Assembly: GCF_017591425.1 (NCBI RefSeq)
Contig: NW_024466004.1
Location: 35,590,501-35,654,500, forward strand
From: Ochotona curzoniae
Lineage: Eukaryota; Chordata; Mammalia; Lagomorpha; Ochotonidae
Direction: 5' to 3'
DNA: 64,000 nucleotides
Position 1 is the first letter of the stretch. Each line of letters starts with the position of its first letter. The notes beneath the pieces are model-generated. The model saw only the letters and a list, made by a program, of their open reading frames with translations, was not told the origin of the DNA and did not search any database. The position numbers and the translations under genes were made by a program. Positions 22,005-31,960 of the stretch are shown here, piece by piece.

Positions 22005-22559
22005 AAGCAGATCGACATTTACAGACCTTGTGAAGACGTCCGTTCAGCCTGCAAGCACTGGCAGGCATCACGCCCCATTATCAGACGCAATGCACCATAC
22101 TCACCTGAGTCTATAAGACCTATGACTCTAATGACTAGTCAACATCCAGGCATACTATTCAAATGAACCTACCCGCCTTAAAGGAACTGTAACGCAATAA
22201 GGATGAGTGCCACTACCCCTGCATCCTAGATCATGATGATATCCAGAGTTGACTATAGCCAAAGAAGCGATATAGACAGGACCCGACAGCATTACTCTAG
22301 AACCAAATTCAACACAACATATCCAACCAACACTAGGATATATTGCCAGCAGTAATTCTTTAAATTAAAGCTACTCTATGAAACTGGAGGAAGCAGCCAA
22401 TTGACCAGGTGGACAAAAACTGGTGTAGGGGTGGAGGAAGCATGAAGAAACAAGGTTAATGATGCCTACAAAGGAGCACAATATTGCCTTATTTTCAATA
22501 TGTATTGAAATACTGAAAAACACAACTAAGCAATTTAATCACATTTAGAAGACATTTGC
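22005..22559. other. Unique sequence beyond the insertion
   Basis: Continuation of the target site and about 550 bases in which I recognise no repeat or gene. Confidence 0.4.
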
Positions 22560-22872
22560 GGGATCTGGCGTGGTGGACTAGTGCCTCAAGTCCTCACCTT
22601 GAACACCTCAGGATCCCATATGGGCGCCGGTTCTAATTCCGGCAGCTCCACTTTCCATCCAGCTCCCTGTTTGTGGCCTGGAAAAGCAGTCAAAAACGGC
22701 CCAAAGCCCTGGGATCCTGCACTGATGTGGGAGACCTGGAAGAGGTTCCTGGGTCCTGGCTTTGGATCGGCACAGCACTGGCTATTGTGGTTACTTGGGG
22801 AGTGAATCATTGGAAAGAAGATCTTCCTCTCTGTCTATCTGACTTTCCAATAAAAATAAATACATCTTAAAA
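22560..22872 (+). mobile_element. CSINE
   Basis: Plus-strand full-length copy with body GGATCCCATATGGGCGCCGG near 22610 and a short tail CATCTTAAAAAAAAAAAG. The head is diverged (GATCTGGCGTGGTGGACTAG). No convincing duplication. Confidence 0.88.
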
Positions 22873-23090
22873 AAAAAAAGAAATTCAGCAAAAGTAAGGC
22901 AATAGAAAAGAACCGATCAGAAATTCAGAAAAAGTGATTCAGAAATTCAGCAAAAGTAAGATAATAGAAAAGAACTGATCAAAAAATCTTGGAGCTGAAG
23001 AACTCAATAGGGAAAATGAAGAATACAAGAGCCTCAGGAGCAGAACTGAGGAGGTAAAAGAACTCCTAAGCATTAAGGCAGGCCTTTAAA

Positions 23091-23095
<5 letters not shown>

Positions 23096-23130
<35 letters not shown>
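23096..23130. repeat. (AT)n microsatellite
   Basis: Pure AT dinucleotide run between the ORF1 remnant and the inserted CSINE. Confidence 0.9.
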
Positions 23131-23159
23131 CATATATATCTTAAAATATGTGTGTATAT

Positions 23160-23463
23160 GTATTTTTTTTATTTGAAAGAGCTATATACAGAGAGGGAGA
23201 GACAAAGATATTCCATCTGGTAATTTCCTCCACCAATGGTTGCAACAGCCAGAACTGGGCTGGTCTTGACTGAAACTAGGAACCAGGAGCCACTTCAGGG
23301 TCTCACACATGGGTTTAGGGGCTCAAGGCCTTGATCATTCCCTGCTGCGTTCCAAGGCCTTTGCCAGGCAGTTGCATCAGAAGTGGAGCAGCCAGAACTC
23401 AAATCTGCACCCATAGGAAATGCTGGCACCACGGGAAGACGATGAGCGTGTTATGCCAGCTGT
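23160..23463 (-). mobile_element. Old CSINE inside the ORF1 remnant
   Basis: Minus strand: TTTTTTTTATTTGAAAGAGC tail, ACCAATGGTTGCAACAGCCAGAACTG, GAACCAGGAGCCACTTCAGG and AGTGGAGCAGCCAGAACTC body. The head near 23460 is degraded. Confidence 0.8.
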
Positions 23464-24319
23464 GAAGACAGACCTTTTGAAATGACCCGGTCAGATAAAA
23501 GGGAAAAGATGAAACAGTTTAAAAGAGTAAAAAAAAAAGTTTTAAAAATCTATGGCACACAGTGAGACAAGCAAATATTTACATTATGGGTTTAACAGAA
23601 TAAAAGGGGAAAGGCATTGAAAAATTATTCAATGAAATAACAACTTGAAATCCTTCCCGGTCATGGGAAAGTTATAAGCCGGTATCCAGGCCCAGGAAAC
23701 CCAATGGATCCCTTGCACATTTGATAAAACAAATGTCCTCTCCAAAATATTACAGTCAAACTGTCAAAAATATAAGACAAAGAAAATTCTAAAAGTTGCA
23801 ACAAAAAAGTGTCAAGTTACTTACAGAAAAGCCCACGATTGATTAACAGGAACTTCCTAAGTAAAATCTTACGGGCAGAAGAGAATAGAGTGCAATATTC
23901 AAAATCCTTAAGGAGAAAACAAAATCCAAGAATGCTATATCCAGGAAAATTCGGAAATGAAAGCGAAATAAAGATTTTTATGTCAAGCAAATATTGAAAA
24001 ATTCATCACCAACATACCAGCCCTCTATGAGATGCTTAAAGAAGTCTTATAATAGAAACAAAATAATTACAGCTATCATCACTAACATATAAAACAGTAC
24101 AGACCTCAATAAAAAACCAGATACTCAAATGTGAGCAAAAAAAAAAAATGGATGATTTGTACACAATTTTTACTTTTCTCTGAATTTGATTTCTTATTTT
24201 TATTTAAATGCTTCTCAACTGTATTTATTAGAAGTACAACTGTAACTTTTTTCTTTATAACTTTTCTAGGCATAAAGGGTTGTACGTTGGCCTCTTGAAT
24301 TAGAAAAATGATTCTTCTC

Positions 24320-24643
24320 CTGGCACGGTAGCCTAGTGGCTAAGACCTCACCTTGCACTCTGAGATCCCAAGTGGGCATCGATTCACACATCTGCATCCC
24401 TGCTTCCCATCCAGCTCTCTGTTTGTGGCTTGGGAAGGCAGTCAATGACGGCCCAAAGCCTTGGGACCCTGTGCTCACACAAGAGATCCAGAACAAGCTC
24501 CTGGCTCCTGGTTTCTGATTGGCTTGACTCCAGCTACTGCAGCCCTTGGGCAGGAATTATCAGGTGGAAGATCCTTCTCTCTGTCTCTCCTCCCATCTAT
24601 ATATCTGATTTTCCAATAAAAAATAAATAAATCTTTAAAACTT
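24320..24643 (+). mobile_element. CSINE
   Basis: Plus strand, body diverged around the CCATATGGG block (it reads CCAAGTGGGCATCG). A duplication GATTCTTCTC lies at 24310-24319 and 24644-24653. Confidence 0.9.
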
Positions 24644-24764
24644 GATTCTTCTCTGTTTTCTTAAAGAATATATTATTGTGTTATTCTTTTCTTTTATACA
24701 TGTATATTAAAATTCACCACTGAAATTATTTAGGCTTTTTTTTAACCCTGGGGAAGAGATTTTG

Positions 24765-24895
24765 GAAAATTTTATATATTTTTTATATATTTATATATTT
24801 TATATGCTGATTATATAAAACTTATATAAAACATATAAAATATTTTATATAAATAAGTGTATATACATTTATATAAATATATGTGCATATATATG
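24765..24895. repeat. AT-rich low-complexity (TATATTT)n region
   Basis: Irregular TTTTATATA and TATAAAA units over about 130 bases. Confidence 0.85.
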
Positions 24896-25029
24896 ACTAT
24901 TCAACATTGTTCAATTCCATGTCTGTTTCTTGAATTTTGACATCTGAAACATTTTGTAATTTACAGAAGTTGCCAACACTGCTGATGCAAAAATCATTGC
25001 ATTTTACTAAAATTAAAAATAAATCTAGG

Positions 25030-25352
25030 TTCTGGTGCGCTAGCATAGTGGTTAAAGTCCTCACCTTGCCCGTGGCAGGATCCCATATAGTCACCGGTTC
25101 TAATCCCAGTGGCCCTGCTTCCCATCCAGCTCCCTGCTTGTGGCCTGGGAAAGCAGCCGAGGATGGCCCAAAGCCTGCACCTGTGTGGGAGACCCAGAAG
25201 AAGCTCCTGGCTCCTCGCTTCGGATGAGCTCAGCTCCAGCCGTTGTGTTCACTTGGGAGTGAACCATGGGACAGAAGATCTTCCTCTGTATCTCTCCTCT
25301 TCTCTGCATATCTGCCTTTTCAATAAAAGTAAATAAATCTTTAAAAAAAAAT
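25030..25352 (+). mobile_element. Young CSINE with a small deletion
   Basis: Plus strand, near consensus. It lacks roughly a dozen bases where the family has TTGGGACCCTGCACC (it reads AAAGCCTGCACC, near 25170). Confidence 0.88.
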
Positions 25353-25354
25353 CT

Positions 25355-25594
25355 AAACTATGATTCAGCAATTCTACCAGGAGATCACTTTCATATTTAT
25401 TATAGTGCTTTATACAGTAACCAAGATATAAAATCAGCATTTATTTACTCATTAACAGATAAAGAAAAAGAATAGTTAATGAAATCCTGGCATTTGTGAC
25501 AGCATAACTAAACCTAAAGGACATTCTGTAAGGTGAAATAAGCCAGGCACAAAGACACAAATTTCACATGATCTCCCTTATATATATAGAATCA
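25355..25594 (+). mobile_element. Old L1 ORF2 C-terminal remnant
   Basis: ATGATTCAGCAATTCTACCAGG, then CTTTATACAGTAACCAAGAT, then TAAGGTGAAATAAGCCAGGCACAAAGACACAAATTTCACATGAT: the end of ORF2 of an old L1, with internal deletions. Confidence 0.78.
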
Positions 25595-25650
25595 AATGGC
25601 CAAAACAGCCATGGTTGAGCCATGTCAATGCCAGGAGCCAGAAGATGCTT
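25595..25650 (-). mobile_element. CSINE fragment
   Basis: Fifty-odd bases of antisense CSINE body (GCCATGGTTGAGCCATGTCA, GCCAGGAGCCAGAAG) cut off by the start of the next element at about 25655. Confidence 0.6.
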
Positions 25651-26171
25651 GCTATTTACCTATTTATTTACTTATTCATTTACTTATATCTTAGATGATA
25701 GTTACATAGTTGATCAGAGTGGGAAGGAAGAAGGATTAGGAGAAAATGCGTGGGACCATTGTTTTCAAATTTTCTTTTTCTTCCTCCTGTGTCTGGGGGA
25801 AGAGGAGAGATTAGCGGAGAAGCTGCACCCAGCCTCCTACTGCCTCAGTACCCAGGGATGGGGGACAACCACCCAGTAAGATCCTAGGGTCCCCGGTGTG
25901 GAGCATGCTCTGAGGGTACTGCTTAAATGGTTTTGATAGTTCTGAAATACTATCAGTCTCACCAATTCGAGGATAAGGAAATCTTTAAGGTCCATTGGCT
26001 AAAATAGTCCAGCTTAGAGTCTCCATTTGCCCAGATATTTGCTGTCAAATTGGCTTGCGTAGTTGTCCAATTTGTTTTGCCCTCCTTCTCTATTATGGTA
26101 TCAAATATTCTTTGCAGGCCCCAGCGAACTGCCATATCCTCCATATGCATTTGGGTATGCTGTCCACTGCT

Positions 26172-26178
26172 CCATCTT
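26172..26178 (-). promoter_or_regulatory. YY1-like motif in the VNTR element's 3' module
   Basis: In minus sense the module reads GTGGCTAAGATGGAGCAG. AAGATGG matches the YY1 core and resembles the CAAGATGG site near the start of human L1 5' UTRs. The 5' module copy at about 28940 keeps AGATGG. A promoter role is inferred. Confidence 0.35.
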
Positions 26179-26224
26179 AGCCACTGAGGAGGCCCAGTTT
26201 TGACACATGGTCAGTCCACATATC

Positions 26225-28640
26225 CTGTAATTCTCACCAGGATTGGAGTCCTGAGTCCAGCAATTCAGTTGGGGGGATCCCCAAATAAACCTTTATAAGA
26301 TGATTGCACACCTGACTTGTGTGTGTTTGCAAGTATGTGGTCTGTATCAGCACATCACTCCCACTGGATGACGCACACACTGGTAGTTGTGATTGCTGGA
26401 TCAGTTCTGTCTCCAGCCCCATCTCTCATGCAAGCCAATGACACTGCAGTCCAGACCAAACCAGGCCACTACACACTCAGTCCTCACGTACACCAGCAGG
26501 AAATGTAGCCTAGTCAGTGCGTTCCCCCACAACTCTCACCAGGCCTTCCCCTTAGCACTGATACCTGTGCTTGCCAATATATGTAACAGACTAGACTTGT
26601 CTAGTCTATCCCTCATCCTATTCAGCTCTTACCCATATCAATGGGTGTTGAAGCCTAGTTTAACCTAAGTGATCTCTCTATCCAGGCTACACTCATACTG
26701 GCAAGTATCACCACTTGTCTACCCATGCCCTCCCCTAACTCTGGATTTCATGCTCATCAGTGGGAATTGCAGCCCATCAGAACAATGCCCACAGTTTCCC
26801 TACTGGACACACTCCAAGCCCCAGATCTTGTACATTCTAAGTGGCTCTGGAGTCTAGCTTGACAGAAATAACCCCCAGTCACAGCATTTGCTAGCTGTGC
26901 ATTTACACGCACCAGTGGGAGCTTTGGGCCAGCAGGAGAGCCCATGCTGCGCACCCTGCCTGGCTCAAATCCCTTCCCCCGAGTCTCACGTGTACTGGTG
27001 GGTGCTGCGGCTCAGTCTAGCATTTGCCACAGGTACTGTGCCCTGGCCCAGCCAGTCTGCCCCTGATTCCAGCTCATGCTGGTGGGTACTATAGCCTGGA
27101 CTGGCCTAGCCAACCCCTAATCCAGGTCCTAATGTGTACTGGCTGGTTTTGTGGCCCAACCCGACCTATCCTGCACCTGATTCTCACATCTGCCTATGTG
27201 TGTTATGAACTGGCCAACCCTGCCTGCCCTCACACTAGACCTACGTGTATGCTGGCAAGTGGTTACCTGTCTTAGTCTGTACTATTCCCTGCCTTGTTTC
27301 TTACGCTCACCTGCACAGACTGTCCTAACAAAGGGGTTCCCCAAGCTCCTCTATCAGGTTACCTCCCCATAGCAGATCTCACACACATTGGTGGGTCTTC
27401 GGCCCAGACTCAGTCTACCTACTGCCCTGTCAGGAACAGTGGTCTTGCCAGATCACCCAAACCCATTCTGTTTCTTACATGTGTGTGTTACAGCCTAGCC
27501 ACACCCAGGCCACACCCAGATACAGTTCTCATGTGGTTCAGTGGGAGCCAAGGCCTAGCCAAACCTGTCCTACACCCATCCTGGCTCTCATGAGTATCAG
27601 TGGGTGCTGCAGCCTAGCCCAGTCTGGCGCACCCCACACCCAGGCCACACCCGTGCCGAGACCCTGCAGTCATGTCCAGCCCAGATCTATGACCCTATTC
27701 TGGCTCTTGCGCTAACCAGAACCACACGTACCCAGGGCATCCCCTTAGCTCCTCAACCAGGCCTGTTCCCAGCTGCAGATCTTGCACATACCAGTGGTTT
27801 CTCTGACTCAGCTTAGCATAGCACATGCCCCTTCTGGGCCTTTGCCATCAGATTTTATAGCCTGGCCTGTCCCAGCCCAGCCCCAATCCCAACTCTTGCT
27901 GATGGGTGCTGTAGCCTAACCCTTCCCAGTCTGCTCCCATCCCTGGCTCATACTATCTGGTAGGTGTGCTAGCCTAGTCCAGCATGGTCCACACTCCATC
28001 CTGGCTCCTTCACATGCCACTGTGCTAAGGTTTGGCTCAGGCCTGCTCAGTCCACCCCCAACCAGAACCAACCCACACACTTACCAATGAGTGGAACTAC
28101 CTTGCTAGTCTGACCCAGGCCTGAATCACATGCTCACCAGCAGGAGCTGTGGCCCACCAGGAGAGTTTCCCAAGTTCCACCACCAGGCCCACTCCCAGAC
28201 ACACATTTCACACATGCCAGTGGTTGCTAGGCCCTTACTCAGCATAGTCTGCCCCCACCAGCAGGCCTATGTATGAGTTGTTGGACGTTGTGGCCTGGCC
28301 TGCCCAACATTCTAACTTTGGGAGGTGATCATGGGTGCTGCAGCCTGGACCAGCCTAGCCTATTTCAAACTCCAGTACCCATGAGGGTCAGAGAGTTCCA
28401 TGGTCATGACTAGCTCAATTGCAGTTTCACAGAGTTGGGACCACATACTCTCCACAGAATCTGCCCACAGATCTGATTTTCTCACATCCTGGTTAGTGTC
28501 ATGGCCCAGCCTAACATTACCCATCTTCTTTTTTGACTCTCACTGGTGGGTATTATGATCTAGCCCTGCCAGGTGGACCCCCAGCCCTAGTTTTAGTGTG
28601 TGCTAGTGAGGGGTGGTCGGCGGTGATCAATGCTAACTAG
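26225..28640 (-). repeat. VNTR block 2 (about 2.4 kb)
   Basis: The same tandem family as 17.35-19.04 kb in reverse: CACCAGTGGGAGCTGTGGCCC, TGGGTGCTGCAGCCTAGCCCAG and CTGGCTC-type motifs recur every 55-65 bases. The 28300-28600 end aligns with the 17400-17740 start of block 1 (CAGATCTGTGGGCAGATTCTG in minus sense versus GGGAGCAGATTCTGTGG). The many open frames across it are artefacts. Confidence 0.8.
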
Positions 28641-29337
28641 CCCAGCTCAGGTCTCCCATGTGGCTATTGCATAGATTTTACCTTAAAAAGTCCTCCAGTT
28701 CCCCCTTCTAAACCATTCAGTCTAAGCCCCCTCACTTAACTGCAAGTACAATGGCCTTGTTGATGGAAGTCCTTCAATATTGAATCCTAAACTGCAACAC
28801 ATACTCCCTCCCACACATCCCTTCACCTCTATCCCTAGCCAATCTGTCCTCCATCATCTATTACAGTATCAGATGACTTCTGCAGGTTCCAATGGACTAC
28901 CATATCCTCTATGTGCATCTGAGTATGCCATCCACTGCCCCATCTAAGCCACTCAGGAGGCTCAAATTTGCTAGAACGGTAGTCTTGTTGATGCAAATCC
29001 CTCAAAGGTTATTCCTCGCCTGGACATGAGCCCCCAGATCTCTGCACACCCTACCTTTGCCATTCCCCAGGCCTCCTGCCAGCCCAGACCCCCAAGTCCC
29101 CACAGGAGCACCACTGGGCGGCCTGTGGGCCTTACCCAGTGCCATTGGTACCTCAGCCCACCTGATCCATGGCATGCCCAGTCCCTGCTAGAGCTCACTG
29201 CCTAGCTCCAATGTGCACATGGGTCAAAAAACCCACCAGACAACCTAGGCTGCACCCAGCCCCTTCCACAGCTTACCAGGAAAGTCTGGAATGAACAGTG
29301 ATGTATGCTAATGTTTCTATTTTCTTTCTTAACAAGA

Positions 29338-29660
29338 TAAGATTTATTTATTTTTATTAGGCTCATCAGATTTCCAGACAGAAGGAGAGAGAGACAGAAA
29401 GTTTTTCATCCACTGGCTCATTCCACAAATGGTCAGAAAAGCCAGAGCAGAGGAGACAAAGCCAGGATCCAGGAACCTCTTCAGGGTTTCCCACATTGAT
29501 GCAGACTCCCAAGACTTTGGACCATCCTCTATTGCTTTCCCAGGTCATAGGCAGGAAGCTGGATGGGAAGTGGAACAGACGGGATATGAGCCAGTGAACA
29601 TATCAGATCCTGGCACTTACAGTGTGAGGATTTAGCCACTAAGCCATTGTGAGGGGTTCG
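29338..29660 (-). mobile_element. Old CSINE
   Basis: Minus strand, tail GATTTATTTATTTTTATTAGG. The body includes AAGCCAGGATCCAGGAACCTC and ATAGGCAGGAAGCTGGATGGGAAGTGGAAC. The head ends AAGCCATTGTGAGGGG. Confidence 0.82.
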
Positions 29661-29664
29661 ACTG

Positions 29665-29955
29665 TTTTTTTTTTTTTTCTTAAAGATTTGTTTACTTGAA
29701 AGAGAGGCAGAGAGAAATCTTCCATTTGTTTGTTCACTTTCCCAAATACCTGCAACAACTGGGATTATTTCAGCCCAAAACCGGGTGTCAGGAACTCCAT
29801 TTTGACAGGAACTGGACTATTGTCTGCCGTATTCCTAGACCCAGTGTTAGGAGGCTGGATTGGAAGCAGAGAACCAGAACTTGAACTAGGCTATTTCATA
29901 TGAGATGTAAACTTCCAATGCAGTGATTTAATCCATTTTGCCACAACATTCACCC
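29665..29955 (-). mobile_element. Old CSINE
   Basis: Minus strand, poly-T tail at 29665-29678 then CTTAAAGATTTGTTTACTTGAAAGAG. The head GATTTAATCCATTTTGCCACAAC is degraded. It lies head-to-tail with the previous CSINE. Confidence 0.78.
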
Positions 29956-29959
29956 TCTC

Positions 29960-31960
29960 ATTTTTCTTAACAATTTGCTAATATTAGCATTCAATAGAAT
30001 TAGGCAATAATTAAGAAGAAAATATTCAAAAGAAAGAGGTATAGATAAAATTATTGTATATCTGCAACAAGTAGAAAATAGTCGCCAATAGTATCAAATA
30101 TTCAAAAATAACAAGATAGGGCCCGGCGCAGTGGCGCAAGTGGTTAAGGTCTTCGTCTTGCACACCCAGGATCCCATATGGGTGCCGGTTCTAATCCCGG
30201 CAGCCCCGCTTCCCTTCCAGCTCCCTGCCTTTGGCCTGGGAAAGCAGTCGAGGACGGCCCAAAGCTTTGGGACCCTGCACCCGTTGTGGGAGACCTGGAA
30301 GAGTCTCCTGGCTTCGGATCAGCATAGCATCGGCCGTTGCACTCACCTGGGGAGTGAATCAATCAGAAGGAAGATCTTCCTCTCTGTCTCTCCTCTCTAT
30401 ATATCCGCCTTTCCAATAAAACGAAATAAATCTTAAAAAAAAAACAAAAATAACAAAATAAAAGAAATAATCCATATGTAATAATAAAGACTAAAATTAA
30501 AAAGACATGTACAAGAACCTTATGAAGGGAAATTTCAAATGGTACTGAATATACCAAAAGAAGACATAGAAAAATGAAAAAAGATATTATTTTCTTAGGC
30601 ATGATTACTCAGTATTATAAAGAGATCAGCATTCTCTGAGTTAACATATATTCAATTGAAATAAGAACACAAATTTATTTATTAACTTAGTAGATGAATT
30701 CTATGTAACATAGGAAAAGATGTAACAAAACTGTGAAAACAGATTAGCAGTAAGAGTAAATATAACTGTATCTTTTTGAAAAAAGTTATGAGATCTTAAT
30801 AATTAAGATTTTAATAATTAAAACACTACTCTGATCAGTGAGCAGAGTCAAAAAAACAGGCCCAAATATGTCAGATGATTTAGGAAGAAAGGGGGCATGC
30901 CAGTCAGCAAGTAGAAAAAGAAACAGTACTGAGGAAAATGAGTAGCCATTTGGGAACAATATCCACTTCACAAACCAGGCTGACTTCCAAATGGACTAGA
31001 ATGTTAAAACTAATGAATTAAACATGAAACTACCTCATGAAATGGTATTGAATTTTTTAATATAACTCACAATTTTCTAAGTATGACACAAAATCCAAAA
31101 GCCATAAAGAACTGATCATTAAAATAAAATCCACAAGACTAAAGCAACTGCATGGCAAAGGCAAAATATAAGGAAAAAAATGATTGAATCACTACCCCAA
31201 ATGGCTAATGTTCTAAGTATAAATGATCCCTCCCATTCAATATGTGAAAGAGCAATAATATATTTCTATAATGCTATGAAGCGTTTACAAAGACAAGATA
31301 AAAATTCTTTTGAATATGTAGAGATTCAAGCTTTCATTCTTAGTAAGATAAATGCAAATGAAAACATGGTCAACATTACATTTTTCACTTCCATTGTCAA
31401 AGATCAAAGAACCAGATGTCACCTTGGGTTGGCAAAGGTGAGGGAACAGGTTCTCTTATGCAGTGCTGCTCGGAGGCTACACTCGTGCAATCACAGCTTA
31501 ACAGAATCTATCACACTCACAAATGTCCTCACCATAATCTAGCAATGTCCCCTGCAGAGCTGTATCCTATAGGTATCTAAATCATGTGTCGTGTGGTGTT
31601 CACACAGTTCTCATAGTCACATAAATCAGCAAATGTTTGCAAACAAGCAAAATGATCACTAGTTGATAAATGGCTAAATAAATTTCGTAGCTCCATATAA
31701 AAGAATAGAAAGAATAAGGATGTGCTAAAATGAAACTACTGAAATGGAATGAACTCCAAAACACAACGGCAAGAAGTGAAAGGACAAATGGAAGGTACGG
31801 AGTGATGGAGCAATGGAAAAAGGGCAAAAATACCATAGAAAAGTAGACATGAAGTCAGAGTTGAGGAATGGACACATACAAACATTCATATAGCCACATG
31901 CACAAAGTATCTCTAGAAGGAATCAGGAGAAAATTATTTCAGGTTCTCAAAGGGGGAAAA
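29960..31960 (+). mobile_element. Old L1 ORF2 remnant
   Basis: Fragmentary sense L1 of an old family. Clearest parts: GATCATTAAAATAAAATCCACAAGAC and GCAACTGCATGGCAAAGGC near 31110-31165, and GTTGATAAATGGCTAAATAAATTTCGTAGCTCCATATAAAAGAATAG near 31660-31710, corresponding to the peptide-end region of ORF2. The 120-codon frame at 31180-31542 lies within it and reads as decayed ORF2, not a host gene. Confidence 0.6.
30119..30444 (+). mobile_element. Young CSINE
   Basis: One of the least diverged copies (GGGCCCGGCGCAGTGGCGCA start, GTTCTAATCCCGGCAGCCCC). A 16-bp duplication with one mismatch, CAAAAATAACAAGATA / CAAAAATAACAAAATA, lies at 30103-30118 and 30445-30460. Confidence 0.95.

Larger units (their letters stand above)
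22880..24145 (+). mobile_element. L1/HAL1-like ORF1 remnant
   Basis: Sense ORF1-type sequence. A glutamate/lysine-rich coiled-coil-like stretch (about 22980-23085, AACTCAATAGGGAAAATGAAG) is interrupted by an AT repeat and a CSINE. It resumes with GGAACTTCCTAAGTAAAATC, GGCAGAAGAGAATAGAGTGC, CTATATCCAGGAAAATTCGG and CAGCCCTCTATGAGATGCTTAAAGAAGTC, the L1 ORF1 C-terminal region. It then ends in A-rich sequence near 24145 without ORF2, which suggests a HAL1-type half-L1. Frameshifts and stops are frequent. Confidence 0.7.
25655..29285 (-). mobile_element. VNTR composite retroelement (second copy)
   Basis: Minus-strand order. A 5' module (about 29190 to 28640) contains two tandem GTTGATG-anchored units (28745 and 28976). 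Then come the VNTR (28640 to 26225) and a 3' module (26205 to about 25700). The end is AAATAAATAGGTAAATAG-type sequence next to 25655. The 3' module repeats part of the 5' module (26090-26205 versus 28855-28975: GGATATGGYAGT, GGCATAC.CAGATGCA). It aligns with 47465-47900 of the third VNTR element. No clear ORF1 or ORF2 was found. It may be an isolated L1 5' UTR or a non-autonomous SVA-like element. Confidence 0.65.

Noticed and set aside
31180..31542. 120-codon plus-strand frame
   Set aside because: Lies inside an old L1 remnant and reads as decayed ORF2, with no intact domain.
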